A stretch of 64,000 bases of DNA from Cymbomonas tetramitiformis (taxonomy: Eukaryota; Chlorophyta; Pyramimonadophyceae; Pyramimonadales; Pyramimonadaceae): assembly GCA_001247695.2 (NCBI GenBank), contig LGRX02034673.1:62001-126000 (forward strand), given 5' to 3'. Below, piece after piece: positions 40,267 through 50,235 of this stretch; positions within the stretch are counted from its first letter, which is position 1; every line of letters begins with the position of its first letter. The notes beneath the pieces are model-generated. The model was not told the DNA's origin. It did not search any database and saw nothing but the letters and a program-made list of their open reading frames with translations. Position numbers and translations under genes: made by a program.

Positions 40267-40461
40267 TTAAAGGATTTCCATTTTGTATAAATACGAACCA
40301 TATACCATCATTGCCTCTAAATTGAAAACACCACGTGTTTTCAATTCTCTAACGATATCTTTTCTTGATAACTTCCCGATGTTGCATTGAGGAAATCCTA
40401 ATTTGAGCAATTTATCTTTCAAAACGGATGGTGGGCACTCATTAATTGAAGTTAATACCAT
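40267..40461 (-). CDS. Doubtful 64-residue ORF
   Basis: A helical, basic N-terminal half (PPSVLKDKLLKLGF, LSRKDIVRELKTRG) is followed by residues that are out of frame with the surface-family C-terminal remnant in the same place. It may be a small real gene whose end was overwritten by the duplication, or a chance ORF. Confidence 0.3.
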   Translation of the reverse strand: MVLTSINECPPSVLKDKLLKLGFPQCNIGKLSRKDIVRELKTRGVFNLEAMMVYGSYLYKMEIL

Positions 40462-40502
40462 TAATTTTTTTGGAAAAAAAATTAACCTTCTATAATATCT
40501 AG

Positions 40503-40820
<318 letters not shown>

Positions 40821-40867
40821 ATTCAAAATATATAAAAATAGAAGAAGAAATATATGCTTACAAAAAA

Positions 40868-40969
40868 ATGAGAGGTATCCAAGAATATTTGCAACAAGAC
40901 CGTTTAAAAAGTCCAAATATTTTAAGCAAAAATGCAAATTATTCTATACTGGTAAAATATCACATTTAG
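40868..40969 (+). other. Short ORF of 33 codons between ubiquitin and the OTU gene
   Basis: ATG at 40868 to TAG at 40967-40969 encodes a polar peptide without features. The sequence AAAATATCACATTTAGT at its end is repeated about 50 bases downstream, just before the OTU gene start. Coding status is doubtful. Confidence 0.25.
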
Positions 40970-41020
40970 TATAATATTTTTGTATATGTCACACGATATA
41001 AAAATATCACATTTAGTGTA

Positions 41021-41572
41021 ATGAAATATAAATTAATACATATAACACCTGGAAAAAATACAGCCAATTGTTTATTTAATAGTGTTGCTTATGGAATATT
41101 ACAAAGGATAAAGAATTCCACAAAATACTACACAAAATTAGGAATTGAATTGCGAAAATTAATTGCTAACAAAATGAAAAATCGTATAGACCAATATGAA
41201 AAAAATGGCAAATATGAAAATGATGTATTTGTAATGTCCGGAGAATGGGACGGAATTAGTGAAAATGATAATGTAGATATAATACAAAAAGCTAAGAAAT
41301 ATGTAAAATGGATTCGAAAAAATTGTAACATGGGTGGGCATATAGAGTTGAAACTATTAAATATGTATGTACAAAGCGAATATGACGTACAAGGAATCAT
41401 TGTTCATGATGCGGATCAATTACCCAAACTGATAAAAATAAAAGGTTACAATTTTAAAATAAAAAGTAAAAAAAAATATTCACCTATAAAATTATTATTA
41501 CATGGTGTTCAAAACGGCGGTATACATTTTAATTATATAAATAATTTAAGAAATGTTTCTATAAGAAAATGA
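41021..41572 (+). CDS. OTU-like cysteine protease (putative deubiquitinase)
   Basis: The 183-residue protein shows the OTU order. NTANCLFNSVAYG has the nucleophile Cys17, though the preceding Asp/Gly of the DGNC motif is replaced. GGHIELKLLN at 105-114 is the conserved mid-helix (WGG.iEl in relatives). GGIHFNYI near the end supplies His169. It lies directly after ubiquitin on the same strand, which supports a deubiquitinase role, perhaps trimming the viral ubiquitin or removing host ubiquitin marks. Substitution of the residues before Cys17 leaves activity uncertain. Confidence 0.65.
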   Translation: MKYKLIHITPGKNTANCLFNSVAYGILQRIKNSTKYYTKLGIELRKLIANKMKNRIDQYEKNGKYENDVFVMSGEWDGISENDNVDIIQKAKKYVKWIRKNCNMGGHIELKLLNMYVQSEYDVQGIIVHDADQLPKLIKIKGYNFKIKSKKKYSPIKLLLHGVQNGGIHFNYINNLRNVSIRK

Positions 41573-41576
41573 ATTC

Positions 41577-41873
41577 ATGTATTTACCTAATGATATAAAG
41601 CGTTACATTTATAATTTGTATTTTAAAAAACATGTATTAGACGAATTAATTAATACAATGAATTCAATTGAATCGATTATGTATTTTTATGATGAAAGAA
41701 AACAACTGGTATATTTCAAAAAACCAATTCAATATACAGACTCTAACTATCCGATGTACACTAGTGTTTACGATAATGTGTATAACAAATTTTATGATAC
41801 AGTCTATTTACATGGTACGTATATGGAATCTGCAGTCTTATCAACCAAACAACGTTTATTGAAATTTCCATAA
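41577..41873 (+). CDS. Hypothetical protein with an F-box-like start
   Basis: The 98-residue ORF begins MYLPNDIKRYIYNLYFKK, a pattern (LP.DI...I) seen at the start of many giant-virus proteins and reminiscent of the first helix of an F-box. The rest is Tyr-rich with no recognised domain. It starts four bases after the OTU gene. Confidence 0.45.
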   Translation: MYLPNDIKRYIYNLYFKKHVLDELINTMNSIESIMYFYDERKQLVYFKKPIQYTDSNYPMYTSVYDNVYNKFYDTVYLHGTYMESAVLSTKQRLLKFP

Positions 41874-41928
41874 GTCTATTTTTCATTACTATGCTGATAA
41901 TACGCATGAACCCTTGTTTCCAAATTAA

Positions 41929-41940
41929 TTAACTTTGAGA
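41929..41940 (+). promoter_or_regulatory. Promoter-like motif TTAACTTTGAGA
   Basis: A one-base variant of the recurring motif, 28 bases before the ATG at 41969. Confidence 0.4.
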
Positions 41941-42838
41941 ATATTAACAAATACAGTAACAACTAATCATGAATCGATTGATGAAACTCGATTTATGGTC
42001 TGCCTTTTTTATACAAAAAATACTTGAATTATGTCCTACATTAATTTATTCAAAATTTTGTATGCAAACACTAAGTAAAAATGAAAATATAACTTGGAAT
42101 ACTATATTGAAATATATTGATGATTTAAATTGGGATTTTACATATGTATCGATGAATCCAAATATTACATGGGAAATTGTAAAAAATAATAGTAGTCATA
42201 AATGGTCTTTTAAATGTTTATCACAAAATCCAAATATTACATGGGAAATCATAGAAAACAATCCACAATACAACTGGAATATGGCAGATTTTAGTAAAAA
42301 TGAAAATATAAGATTAGATATCATACAAAATAATGATGTTAATTGGAATTGGTTCGAATTGAGTAAAAATAAGTCCATAACTTTTGATATTATATCTGAA
42401 TATCACGAATACCCTTGGAATATGTTAGCCATTTGTAGGAACCCCAATGTCACATTCGAACTTATGCAAGAATTACGTCTTGATAAAGTGTCGATGATCG
42501 GTTTAAGTTCGAATCCCGGAATTTTTGCGAATGATATTGAATTTAGTTTGGACATGTACCCTTGGTGTATATCTGAAGTTCAAAAAAATCCAAATATTTA
42601 TTGGGAAAATTTAATCGATTTACCAAAACAATTATCTATATCAGCACTTGAAAAAAAATCACTTGATAAAGTGAAAAATATTAGCTTCGTAGATGTTCGT
42701 TTATTTTTAATCGAAAATCAAAATACTGATTTTTCATTAATTGAAACATATTGTGATGCTAGTTTCATTCGTAATAATATATACTCTCTATGTAGTAATC
42801 ATTTCACATTACAACGTACTCTGTTTTTGCAAGACTTA

Positions 42839-43174
42839 CATATACCTGATGGACTTCTGTACTGGACTCCCACACTTCACGCAGCTCCGTGCTCTGGGGG
42901 GCCCTCTGTTTGCTCAGCTTGCTTTCTTTGACTCTGGCAGTATGACATGTGACATTCACTTTTTTAGGACTTAAGGCGACGGTGCCTCATTGTTTCAAAA
43001 AACCCACTGAAGAGTAGCCCGGCAGGGCACGAAACCGGTCTGGGATGCAAAAAACTTTTTGGACATATATATCTTAGAAGTATTTCTAGAAATTTTATCT
43101 GAGTATATCCCAAGTCCACTGAGTTACTGTTGAACTTGTACATGTTCACTAGTTATTAAGAGTTAATTGTTACT
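42839..43174 (+). repeat. Penelope-like element, 5' terminal repeat
   Basis: 336 bp, starting CATATACCTGATGG and ending GTTAATTGTTACT. It differs from the 3' copy by about two substitutions and one G in a G-run. Confidence 0.88.
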
Positions 43175-43514
43175 TAACTCTCCGGATCATACGCGCTGTT
43201 TGTTCAAGACAGTCGTCGCGGATCCGTGTACTGAGAAATCTGGACGCTATTTACTAGGAACCAGATTTGCGATTTCCCTCTCCCTCGCTTTTCCACTGCC
43301 ACCTTTCACCACTACCACCTTTCACCACTTTTCAGTTAATGCCCCGCTGCCATATTCGTTGCGACTACTGTGAAGCGACCGCCAGGATTTTTATTCGCTG
43401 GTCACGAGCTATTCAATTTCCTGTTCACGACCACCCCGAAGGAGCAGCCTGCTTCCAGTGTGCATTCTCTATCTGGGTAGTTGAAGAAGACCTCGAACTA
43501 GAAGCTGTTTACTG

Positions 43515-44450
43515 GTGCCTACTTTAAAAATGTCTCTTCCCAATCACGCTCAGGGACAGTTTCAGCCACAATCCATGCAGCAGTACAACCCACACCCACC
43601 ACCACCACCACCTCCTTACCCGCCACCCCCACCTCAGTCCGCCCACCCGCAGTTTCAGCAGCCCCACCAGCCATCTCAGCAGTTTTATGGGGCACGGCAG
43701 TACAATGGGCCCAACAGGTATGATCAGCTCAGGGAAGAACTGGCGACCAGCAAGATGGAGGCAATGGGGGCAACACTGAAGCTGGAGTCAGAGAGAAAGC
43801 TTTTGGAGAAGGAACGTGAGCTCCTGCAGCGCGGGAAAAAGAAGAAGTCGAAAAAAGCGAAAAAGAAGAAGTCGAAAAAAGATCTCTCCAGTTCAGACAG
43901 CAGCGATTCCAGCAGTGCTTCAGACCCAGACACCACCCCAGAAGAACGCGTCAGGAAACGGAGAGATCGACAGCGAACAAAGACCAAGGCGCTCAAAAAA
44001 GAATTACGAGCAACCCGCGCACGTCTGGATGAGCTTTACCACCTTCCCCAACACGCCCCTCAGACTCCCAATGCTCCAGTCCCCCCTTCGCTCCCCTCAC
44101 AGTTCACACCCAGTGCCTCCCTCGCCCCTTCAGTTCCCCCTCAGTCCAACAACAGCAGCAAACCCAAGAAAAAGAAAAGACGTGTCAGTAGCAGCAGCAG
44201 CAGCAGCAGTAGCAGCGACGAAGACGACGCCCCTGCAGCGCCCCTGGTGAAAGTCAACAGAGCTAAGGTGGACGAGAAGTTCAAGAATGCCGCGGGGTTG
44301 TCTCGCCTGGGGGACATACTTCTGGCGGTGCGTATTCGCCCTGATGGGTGGGACGACACCAAAAAGAATGGCGGAGTTAACAGGACGGCAATCGTGGCAG
44401 CAGCGGTCAAGGCCCACAACCTGGGCAAGATCGACCTGTTGTCTTTCTAG
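43515..44450 (+). CDS. ORF1 (Gag-like) of the Penelope-like element
   Basis: The likely start is the ATG at 43530 rather than 43515. The protein is about 306 residues: a Pro/Gln-rich N-terminus with long proline runs, then a charged coiled-coil-like helix (about 70-115). A very basic Lys/Arg segment (GKKKKSKKAKKKKSKK), Ser/Asp patches and a second basic helix follow. It ends with a compact C-terminal region (FKNAAGLSRLGDILLAVRIRP...). This layout suggests an RNA-binding, self-associating Gag-like protein. It ends at TAG 44448-44450, after which the same frame runs on into ORF2. Confidence 0.72.
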   Translation: MPTLKMSLPNHAQGQFQPQSMQQYNPHPPPPPPPYPPPPPQSAHPQFQQPHQPSQQFYGARQYNGPNRYDQLREELATSKMEAMGATLKLESERKLLEKERELLQRGKKKKSKKAKKKKSKKDLSSSDSSDSSSASDPDTTPEERVRKRRDRQRTKTKALKKELRATRARLDELYHLPQHAPQTPNAPVPPSLPSQFTPSASLAPSVPPQSNNSSKPKKKKRRVSSSSSSSSSSDEDDAPAAPLVKVNRAKVDEKFKNAAGLSRLGDILLAVRIRPDGWDDTKKNGGVNRTAIVAAAVKAHNLGKIDLLSF

Positions 44451-44456
44451 CAGTAT
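44448..44456 (+). promoter_or_regulatory. Possible stop-codon readthrough site between ORF1 and ORF2
   Basis: TTC TAG CAG TAT: one TAG separates ORF1 from ORF2, both in the same frame, and the 22 codons between TAG and the first alternative start contain no stop. UAG followed by CAR is the favoured context of tobamovirus-type readthrough. A Gag-Pol fusion made by readthrough would be the simplest reading. Confidence 0.45.
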
Positions 44457-47400
44457 GGGCCCCGCAGTGAGAGCGCAGCACGCCTGCTTAATCTACTATG
44501 TTTACTGAGTAGTATTTTGCAGGAGCTCTACTGGCGGGAAGATTGGGGTGCTGCTGGTCTGGTGGACGAGTACCTATCTGTGTGGAAGTTTATGAGCCTT
44601 ACTTTCCTTAGATGGACTGCTACGAAACCAACCTGGTGGGTGAAGAGGTATTTGCCATTTTTTGAATGCCTCAGGAAGGAAGACCTGGTGAAGTGGTACG
44701 AGGGCGAGGACCACTTCGGCAATTATTTACTCGTTTCTCCCTGGACGAGCCTTTCCTACGTGGGGAAGAGCTGGAACAGCATATCGTCACGGGCAAGGGG
44801 ACACCTGACTGTGACGAGGGATGCGACTCAACGTGGCGGGAAGAAGCTTTATGCCTGGCTGCGTACCTATGGGATCTTCAATTATGTGTGTGTACCACTG
44901 GCTTTTTTCGACTCCAAGACCGAGTGTGATGAGACGGAAAAATGGTTCATACGGACCACACAACACTGGAGGCACTCCCTGAACACGCAGCATAATGAGC
45001 GCCCAATGGTCAGAGAGAAACGAGCCACCAGAGCCTGGGGAAGGGTGCTATCACGACCTCGTAGAGTAGCACACCGGAGATGCTCTGGTATGGACCTCAG
45101 TCATAATGGACAAGCCCTACCGTCAGCACACACCGCGGCTGGTGAACAGGTGAGTCTGTTTAAATGGCTGAAGACGCTGAAAGCCGAAAGGCCGAAGCAA
45201 CTGATCTATTTCAGACCAGGGTATGCCGACACTACCCCCTGGAAGAAGATCAGAAGAGACTTTGGTGGCAGCAAAGTCAACATGTTTTTACCTGAGTCCC
45301 AGCTGGCTGGGACCCTGAAGAATGTTATTACGACACTGCGGAGGAGAAGAGCGAGACTGGTGGTGGAGAAGCTCGTTGTCGTACGTGGGGATCACTGGGC
45401 CAGAACAGTGGTCAGAAGACTCAGATCGAGCCCTGGCGAAGTGGCAGCACTTTACTCTTTTACCCTGGCTCAGCTGGTGAGAGTATTCGAGGCAATCAGA
45501 GGCAACACCGAGTGGAAGTTGCGCGCCAAGATGAGAAGGTGGGTGTCGACAGCGGCAATCAAGGTGCACGGCTTCCCCTTAAGGGGGATGTATCCTTTCT
45601 TCCTACCACCTGCCGATGTTTGGCAGACATACAATCTGAAGTGGCTGACCAGCGACATAGTTCGGACACTACGGGTGGACAAGGTGGTCGGGGATTTCGT
45701 GCGACGGAGGACGATGGTGGTGCAACGAGCCGGGGTAAAATTGAACAATCTCTTCTGCAACTTCAGAGAGATCGCTGCCAGAACCTCTGCACCCCCCTGC
45801 CTATGTGACACCCACTCACCGAACCTGCCCAGAGTGAATGGACATATCTGTGCGCGGACTACTGAGCTGCATACTGCCCCCTTATCTATTCTGAACAACA
45901 GCCTCAAAGACACACCCAACTACGAAATCAAACCTATCGAGGCGGTCAAGTCCGCCTGCCTGGACTTTGCAGAGATCTTTACACAGGCGGGACGACGTGT
46001 CAACGAAGCTGAGGTGATGGGGGCGCTCCCGCACAGAATGACTAAGGCGGGTGAGGTGTATATGATTATCCACCGTGTGCAGGCGGGTGATGCAGCACTG
46101 GAACGCTGGGTGGAACTGCGGAAGAGGGATGCTCTCGTTATGAGAGTGAGATGGGAACGTTGGTGCTGGCTTCTGCTGAGGCTGCTATGTTGCTGGGACG
46201 AGGAGCGCGGCTTATACGAGCTGATGGAAAAGGTGGCAGAGCGTATGCTCTTCTGGGTGGAGAGAATCACCCGTGACTATTGGATCGTGCGGTACCCAGA
46301 CCAGAACGTGGTGAGAGATGTCTTCGGGCTCAAGGATGAGCTGTTCGGTACGCCTTTCGACATAAACGTCAACACCGTTGCTTTCTTTACTCCGTACAAG
46401 GATGACGAGGTGTTTGGAGCCCAAGAAGATGCTCATAGCGCTTTGTGGCACACTATGGCGTTGGGGAACCCGATCTACACGATGGAGAAGCTCACACAAG
46501 CAGCGACACACGCAGTACGATCTGCTGAGACCAGCAACAAACCGGTGAGAATCCTGCTTATTTTTCCAGCCTGGGCAGAGTGGACGGAACTCCGGGGTGT
46601 CCACAGAGTGATGCAGCTCGCAGCACATAAGTTTAAATTCCTGGCGCCTCAATCAGCACTCGGGTACGCTGACCGCTCAACGGGGGCACGCTTCAATGTG
46701 GACGTTCTGATCGTCCAGAACCAGGCGGCAGCACGACTCGTCCCAGTTCCTCTGCCAGCACTTGGTAGGCTGAGGAAGCAGTTCAAGGGCAGACTATCTA
46801 TCTCTCCCTCCTACGAGTCGAACTGGTGTGTTAATTTCGCTGGAAAACCGGTGGCTGGTGACCCCAAACCTTTTCCAATGCGTTTGAGAAAACTTGCTAC
46901 ACGGCTGAGAGGGGGTGTTGCTCTAAGGATTGAGCAGAGCCGCCTGGTGGAGAGGTGGTGTGCTGGAGAGCAACTACCAGGAGGAGCCTGCCGCTACAGC
47001 GGCCCAGCAGTCTGTGCACGACAGTATATGAGAATGATCGACAGAGAGTGTGCGGGAACAGCTCGTATGATGCTGGACCGTAACGGGGGTGTGGGCGGTA
47101 TTATCTGCCAACGCCGCTATTATGAGATGCTTGAGTCGGAGAGGGACTCCAGTGCAGCCCAGTTTGTGGTCAGTGATGATGCTCTGGAAGTAGTGGTGAA
47201 GAAGCTATGGCTACGGTATAGACAGCTTGGCCTCCAGACGATCACGAAGTTCGACAGCAGGGGACAGTATGGTTTTATGTATGCCCTGCTGAAGGACAAG
47301 GACCCTGAGCTGAAGAAATGCAGACCTATTCAGCCGAACAGACTGGCCCCTCTGGCGAAGATGCAGAACATACTGGGCAGAGGTATAGAGTTCCTGGTGT

Positions 47401-48434
47401 CCGCGATCGGCCTCTCCTTCACGTGTGGTGGCACACACAAAGCTCTGGAATGGGTTGCAGAGTTTAATGAAACTGCTACTGGTGCTCTCGGGATCTATGG
47501 CTATGCTTTCGACGTGAAGGACCAGTTCTCTAATGTCGAGCACCCCGTGGCCGAGAGAGCAATCTCGAGGACTGTGGAGGAGGCCAGGCAACTGAGCGGA
47601 TGCACTGGTTCCCTCCTGATCAACAGAAGAGGCAGCCGAGGAGTCCAATGGTGGGTGAAGGGACTCCCGAAGAGAACAGCAGTTCGTGTACCGTTACGGA
47701 AACTTTCCACTGGGCTTATTCTTTCTCTGACCAACAACTTCGTATGGATCGCCGGACAGCTGGTGCGACAAACCAGAGGTGCAGGAATGGGTGGCTCTGA
47801 CAGCCCTGCCACCGCTCTCTGTGTATGTGCTTATGGGGAGAGAGAATTCCACCGCTCGGCCAACTGTGATGCTAACTTTATTATGTTTGTGAGACAAGCT
47901 GATGACTGCCTTGCTCTTCTTGCAGTGTTCAGCTCAGCACACAGGGAATGGCGACGCTCTCGGAGGAGATTGAGGGAGTACAGGGACTCCTGCTATGTGG
48001 AGGGGATGCGAGTCCTCCTGACAGGAGTAGCGGGCAGCGATGCTGATTTGCCCGACAGCCTTGAGTGGTGCGGAATGACAGTGAACTTTGCTGGCAGCAG
48101 GGTGACACTCCGGCAATTGTTACAGAATGAAAAGAGAGGTTGCCGGCTTCTCTCCGATCCGAGACGGGCTTTCCCACTTGTCAGCTGGTTCTCTGCATGC
48201 CCTGAAAGTAGAAAGGCAGTCACGGCTATCTCATATTTACACAGATTTACTCAGCACTGCAGCTCCTCTGCCCTGATCATAGAATGTATTCTGCAGCTCA
48301 AGATCGAGTTCACCAGGCAGCACTATCCGATCGGCTGGCTCAGCAGAGCTCTCAGATGGATGGCTAACAGCTTTCCCCTTGACTTCTGGGGTATACTCTG
48401 GAACGAGATGGACAAGCTCGGAGTGGTCCTATAA
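44451..48434 (+). CDS. ORF2: GIY-YIG endonuclease and reverse transcriptase of the Penelope-like element
   Basis: The frame is open from 44451 to 48434 (about 1327 codons) and lacks an early ATG; the first Met is about 75 bases beyond 44517. An N-terminal GIY-YIG-like region reads GNYLL, then SYVGKSWNSISSRARGH, then EKWFIRTTQ and SLNTQ. Much later the reverse transcriptase palm appears: YGYAFDVKDQFSNVEHP (first Asp motif), RQTRGAGMGGSDSPATALCV (MG.~SP motif), and FVRQADDCLALLA (the DD pair, at 47892-47906, with Ala in place of Val/Ile). The domain order EN-RT matches permuted Penelope-like elements. No integrase or protease is seen. The large middle part has no recognised domain. Confidence 0.78.
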   Translation, partial: QYGPRSESAARLLNLLCLLSSILQELYWREDWGAAGLVDEYLSVWKFMSLTFLRWTATKPTWWVKRYLPFFECLRKEDLVKWYEGEDHFGNYLLVSPWTSLSYVGKSWNSISSRARGHLTVTRDATQRGGKKLYAWLRTYGIFNYVCVPLAFFDSKTECDETEKWFIRTTQHWRHSLNTQHNERPMVREKRATRAWGRVLSRPRRVAHRRCSGMDLSHNGQALPSAHTAAGEQVSLFKWLKTLKAERPKQLIYFRPGYADTTPWKKIRRDFGGSKVNMFLPESQLAGTLKNVITTLRRRRARLVVEKLVVVRGDHWARTVVRRLRSSPGEVAALYSFTLAQLVRVFEAIRGNTEWKLRAKMRRWVSTAAIKVHGFPLRGMYPFFLPPADVWQTYNLKWLTSDIVRTLRVDKVVGDFVRRRTMVVQRAGVKLNNLFCNFREIAARTSAPPCLCDTHSPNLPRVNGHICARTTELHTAPLSILNNSLKDTPNYEIKPIEAVKSACLDFAEIFTQAGRRVNEAEVMGALPHRMTKAGEVYMIIHRVQAGDAALERWVELRKRDALVMRVRWERWCWLLLRLLCCWDEERGLYELMEKVAERMLFWVERITRDYWIVRYPDQNVVRDVFGLKDELFGTPFDINVNTVAFFTPYKDDEVFGAQEDAHSALWHTMALGNPIYTMEKLTQAATHAVRSAETSNKPVRILLIFPAWAEWTELRGVHRVMQLAAHKFKFLAPQSALGYADRSTGARFNVDVLIVQNQAAARLVPVPLPALGRLRKQFKGRLSISPSYESNWCVNFAGKPVAGDPKPFPMRLRKLATRLRGGVALRIEQSRLVERWCAGEQLPGGACRYSGPAVCARQYMRMIDRECAGTARMMLDRNGGVGGIICQRRYYEMLESERDSSAAQFVVSDDALEVVVKKLWLRYRQLGLQTITKFDSRGQYGFMYALLKDKDPELKKCRPIQPNRLAPLAKMQNILGRGIEFLVSAIGLSFTCGGTHKALEWVAEFNETATGALGIYGYAFDVKDQFSNVEHPVAERAISRTVEEARQLSGCTGSLLINRRGSRGVQWWVKGLPKRTAVRVPLRKLSTGLILSLTNNFVWIAGQLVRQTRGAGMGGSDSPATALCVCAYGEREFHRSANCDANFIMFVRQADDCLALLAVFSSAHREWRRSRRRLREYRDSCYVEGMRVLLTGVAGSDADLPDSLEWCGMTVNFAGSRVTLRQLLQNEKRGCRLLSDPRRAFPLVSWFSACPESRKAVTAISYLHRFTQHCSSSALIIECILQLKIEFTRQHYPIGWLSRALRWMANSFPLDFWGILWNEMDKLGVVL

Positions 48435-48478
48435 TCTCTGACTGCCTGGGGCACTTGAGTTACCAAGTGTCCGGGCAG

Positions 48479-48813
48479 CATATACCTGATGGACTTCTGT
48501 ACTGGACTCCCACACTTCACGCAGCTCCGCGCTCTGGGGGCCCTCTGTTTGCTCAGCTTGCTTTCTTTGACTCTGGCAGTATGACATGTGACATTCACTT
48601 TTTTAGGACTTAAGGCGACGGTGCCTCATTGTTTCAAAAACCCCACTGAAGAGTAGCCCGGCAGGGCACGAAACCGGTCTGGGATGCAAAAAACTTTTTG
48701 GACATATATATCTTAGAAGTATTTCTAGAAATTTTATCTGAGTATATCCCAAGTCCACTGAGTTACTGTTGAACTTGTACATGTTCACTAGTTATTAAGA
48801 GTTAATTGTTACT
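48479..48813 (+). repeat. Penelope-like element, 3' terminal repeat
   Basis: 335 bp, near-identical to 42839-43174. It begins 45 bases after the ORF2 stop. Confidence 0.88.
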
Positions 48814-48941
48814 ATCATAATACTGAATTACTTCCACAATTATGCGAAAAGGTATTTCACCCTATGCGTGTTTCACAATATGGTGTCGATTATTTAGATA
48901 TATTATAGACAATAATATCTGATGTTAATATTATTGTATCA

Positions 48942-50010
48942 ATGCATAATCCGACTAATATCATTGTGTTAGGTGATAATGTAAGTATATTACAGGATAG
49001 ATTGAAAAATATTGAAATCATTAAAAAGAATGACTATGTACATGCCGTCTCTAAAAAAGACTTTTTGACGAATAATCACAATTTTAATATATGTAACATT
49101 GATTGTACAACGATGATACATTTAGCTATAATAACTGTTACGAATTACGATGCTGAAAATATATCGGCGTGTTTGAAATTATGTAAAATGTTGAATATAA
49201 CACAAGTTATAATAGGACTAGATTATGTACATGTTTTTGATATAAATACATTTCAAAATAAAAAATAGTATACAGAATTTGTTACGCGATTATTATAAGA
49301 TCGTAGATGTAGTAATTGTTCCATATTCCTTGAAGGATGGTAATAATATAAATTGTTGCAATTATGAATTAAATGGTTATGATGGTTGGATAACTCGCAT
49401 ATCAGAAACCACTTTTATACATGATTATACTTTATATGAAGCGTTAGATCGATATACAAATCCGCCATTTTATGACAAATATTCTAAATATCTTACAGCA
49501 AGCATTCAAAATATCAAAAAATATACCGATACAATGGAATTAGATTGTTTAATAATAAATGGAAAACTGAATAATACAAGTAGTATTGACATTATAGATA
49601 AAGCTAGAAATATCAAAATATTAGATTTCAGAAAAGTAGACGTTAGTAGATATGTATTGATCGTTAAGAATCAAACAATGAATATAAATGTTAATGATAT
49701 TGTTATTACAAATAATGTATTCAATCGACATATTCAATACATAACAATACAATGTTTGTGGTGTCTGGATACATCATTATATATAAACGATGAATATATA
49801 TTTGAATATATATTAGGAAGATTTCATGGGAAAATAGTAAATATACAAGATTTGAAATCTGAATTTAAAAATGGAGATTTTGTGAATTTACATATTAAAC
49901 CAACTTCGACTATTTATATAGACACGAATGATAACAATTATAAAAAATGCTGCATGTATGGACATGGCAATTTGATCGCGATATGCAATGTTATATCTAT
50001 CGATTTTTAA
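48942..50010 (+). CDS. Degenerate eEF1A-like translation factor homologue, one frameshift
   Basis: Two ORFs (48942-49268 and about 49269-50010) join across an A-run at about 49262. The order of segments follows eEF1A. DCTTMIHLAIITVTN and MLNITQVIIGLD stand where the GTPase has its DxAVLIV and GVxQ(L/I)IVxVNKMD. YDGWITRISETTF matches the later G-domain loop, and FKNGDFVNLHIKPTSTIYID near the end matches domain III (FLKNGD..). The P-loop GHVDxGKST is absent (the start reads VLGDNVSILQDR) and NKMD is not kept, so GTP binding looks lost. Its role is unclear; it might mimic eEF1A in binding a host partner. Confidence 0.55.
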
Positions 50011-50057
50011 CGAAGATTCATATTTTGTTTCTTAAAGTTTTGTGAAATTAGCGCGAA

Positions 50058-50070
50058 TTTTAACTATAAG
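50058..50070 (+). promoter_or_regulatory. Promoter-like motif TTTTAACTATAAG
   Basis: A one-base variant of the recurring motif, 28 bases before a 29-codon ORF at 50099. Confidence 0.4.
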
Positions 50071-50098
50071 AATCAAACGTGAACTAATAATAATAATC

Positions 50099-50188
50099 AT
50101 GGAGTTATTCCAATTTATGATAGAATTCGTGAATTTATGCGAAACCATACTTGAAATATTTATTGAATACGCTACGGTAAATTTTTAA
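50099..50188 (+). CDS. Small hydrophobic ORF (29 residues)
   Basis: MELFQFMIEFVNLCETILE and ten more residues, with one amphipathic helix. Its only support is the promoter-like motif at a typical distance. Confidence 0.35.
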   Translation: MELFQFMIEFVNLCETILEIFIEYATVNF

Positions 50189-50235
50189 TAATATAATTAT
50201 TTTTTCAGAATTAATATAAATGATATATGTAATAT

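Larger units (their letters stand above)
42839..48813 (+). mobile_element. Penelope-like retroelement with terminal repeats, Gag-like ORF and GIY-YIG/RT ORF
   Basis: Direct repeats of about 336 bp (42839-43174 and 48479-48813) enclose about 5.3 kb of GC-rich sequence with two long ORFs in the same frame. The second ORF has a GIY-YIG-type endonuclease region before the reverse transcriptase, the order of the permuted Naiad/Chlamys-type Penelope-like elements. The repeats lack LTR-type TG...CA ends, and a tRNA primer site was not found after the first repeat, which fits Penelope-type pseudo-LTRs better than LTR retrotransposons. Only a 3-bp candidate target duplication (ACT) is visible. The repeats differ at only a few positions, so the insertion is recent. 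Confidence 0.78.
41969..48908 (+). pseudogene. NPNITWE-repeat protein split by the Penelope-like element
   Basis: The 5' part (41969 to about 42836) encodes about 290 residues built from units of roughly 25-30 residues with NPNITWEI(I/V)ENNPQYNWN-type cores. This repeat type is widespread in giant viruses and its function is unknown. The ORF track is then taken over by the inserted element. After it, at 48813-48908, the host frame resumes (TELLPQLCEKVFHPMR, then a stop at 48906-48908). If the three bases ACT (42834-42836 and 48811-48813) are the duplicated target, the two parts are in frame. Confidence 0.72.

Noticed and set aside
42839..48813. Calling the Penelope-like element an LTR retrotransposon
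   Set aside because: No tRNA primer site after the first repeat, no TG...CA ends, no integrase or protease, and the endonuclease is of GIY-YIG type.
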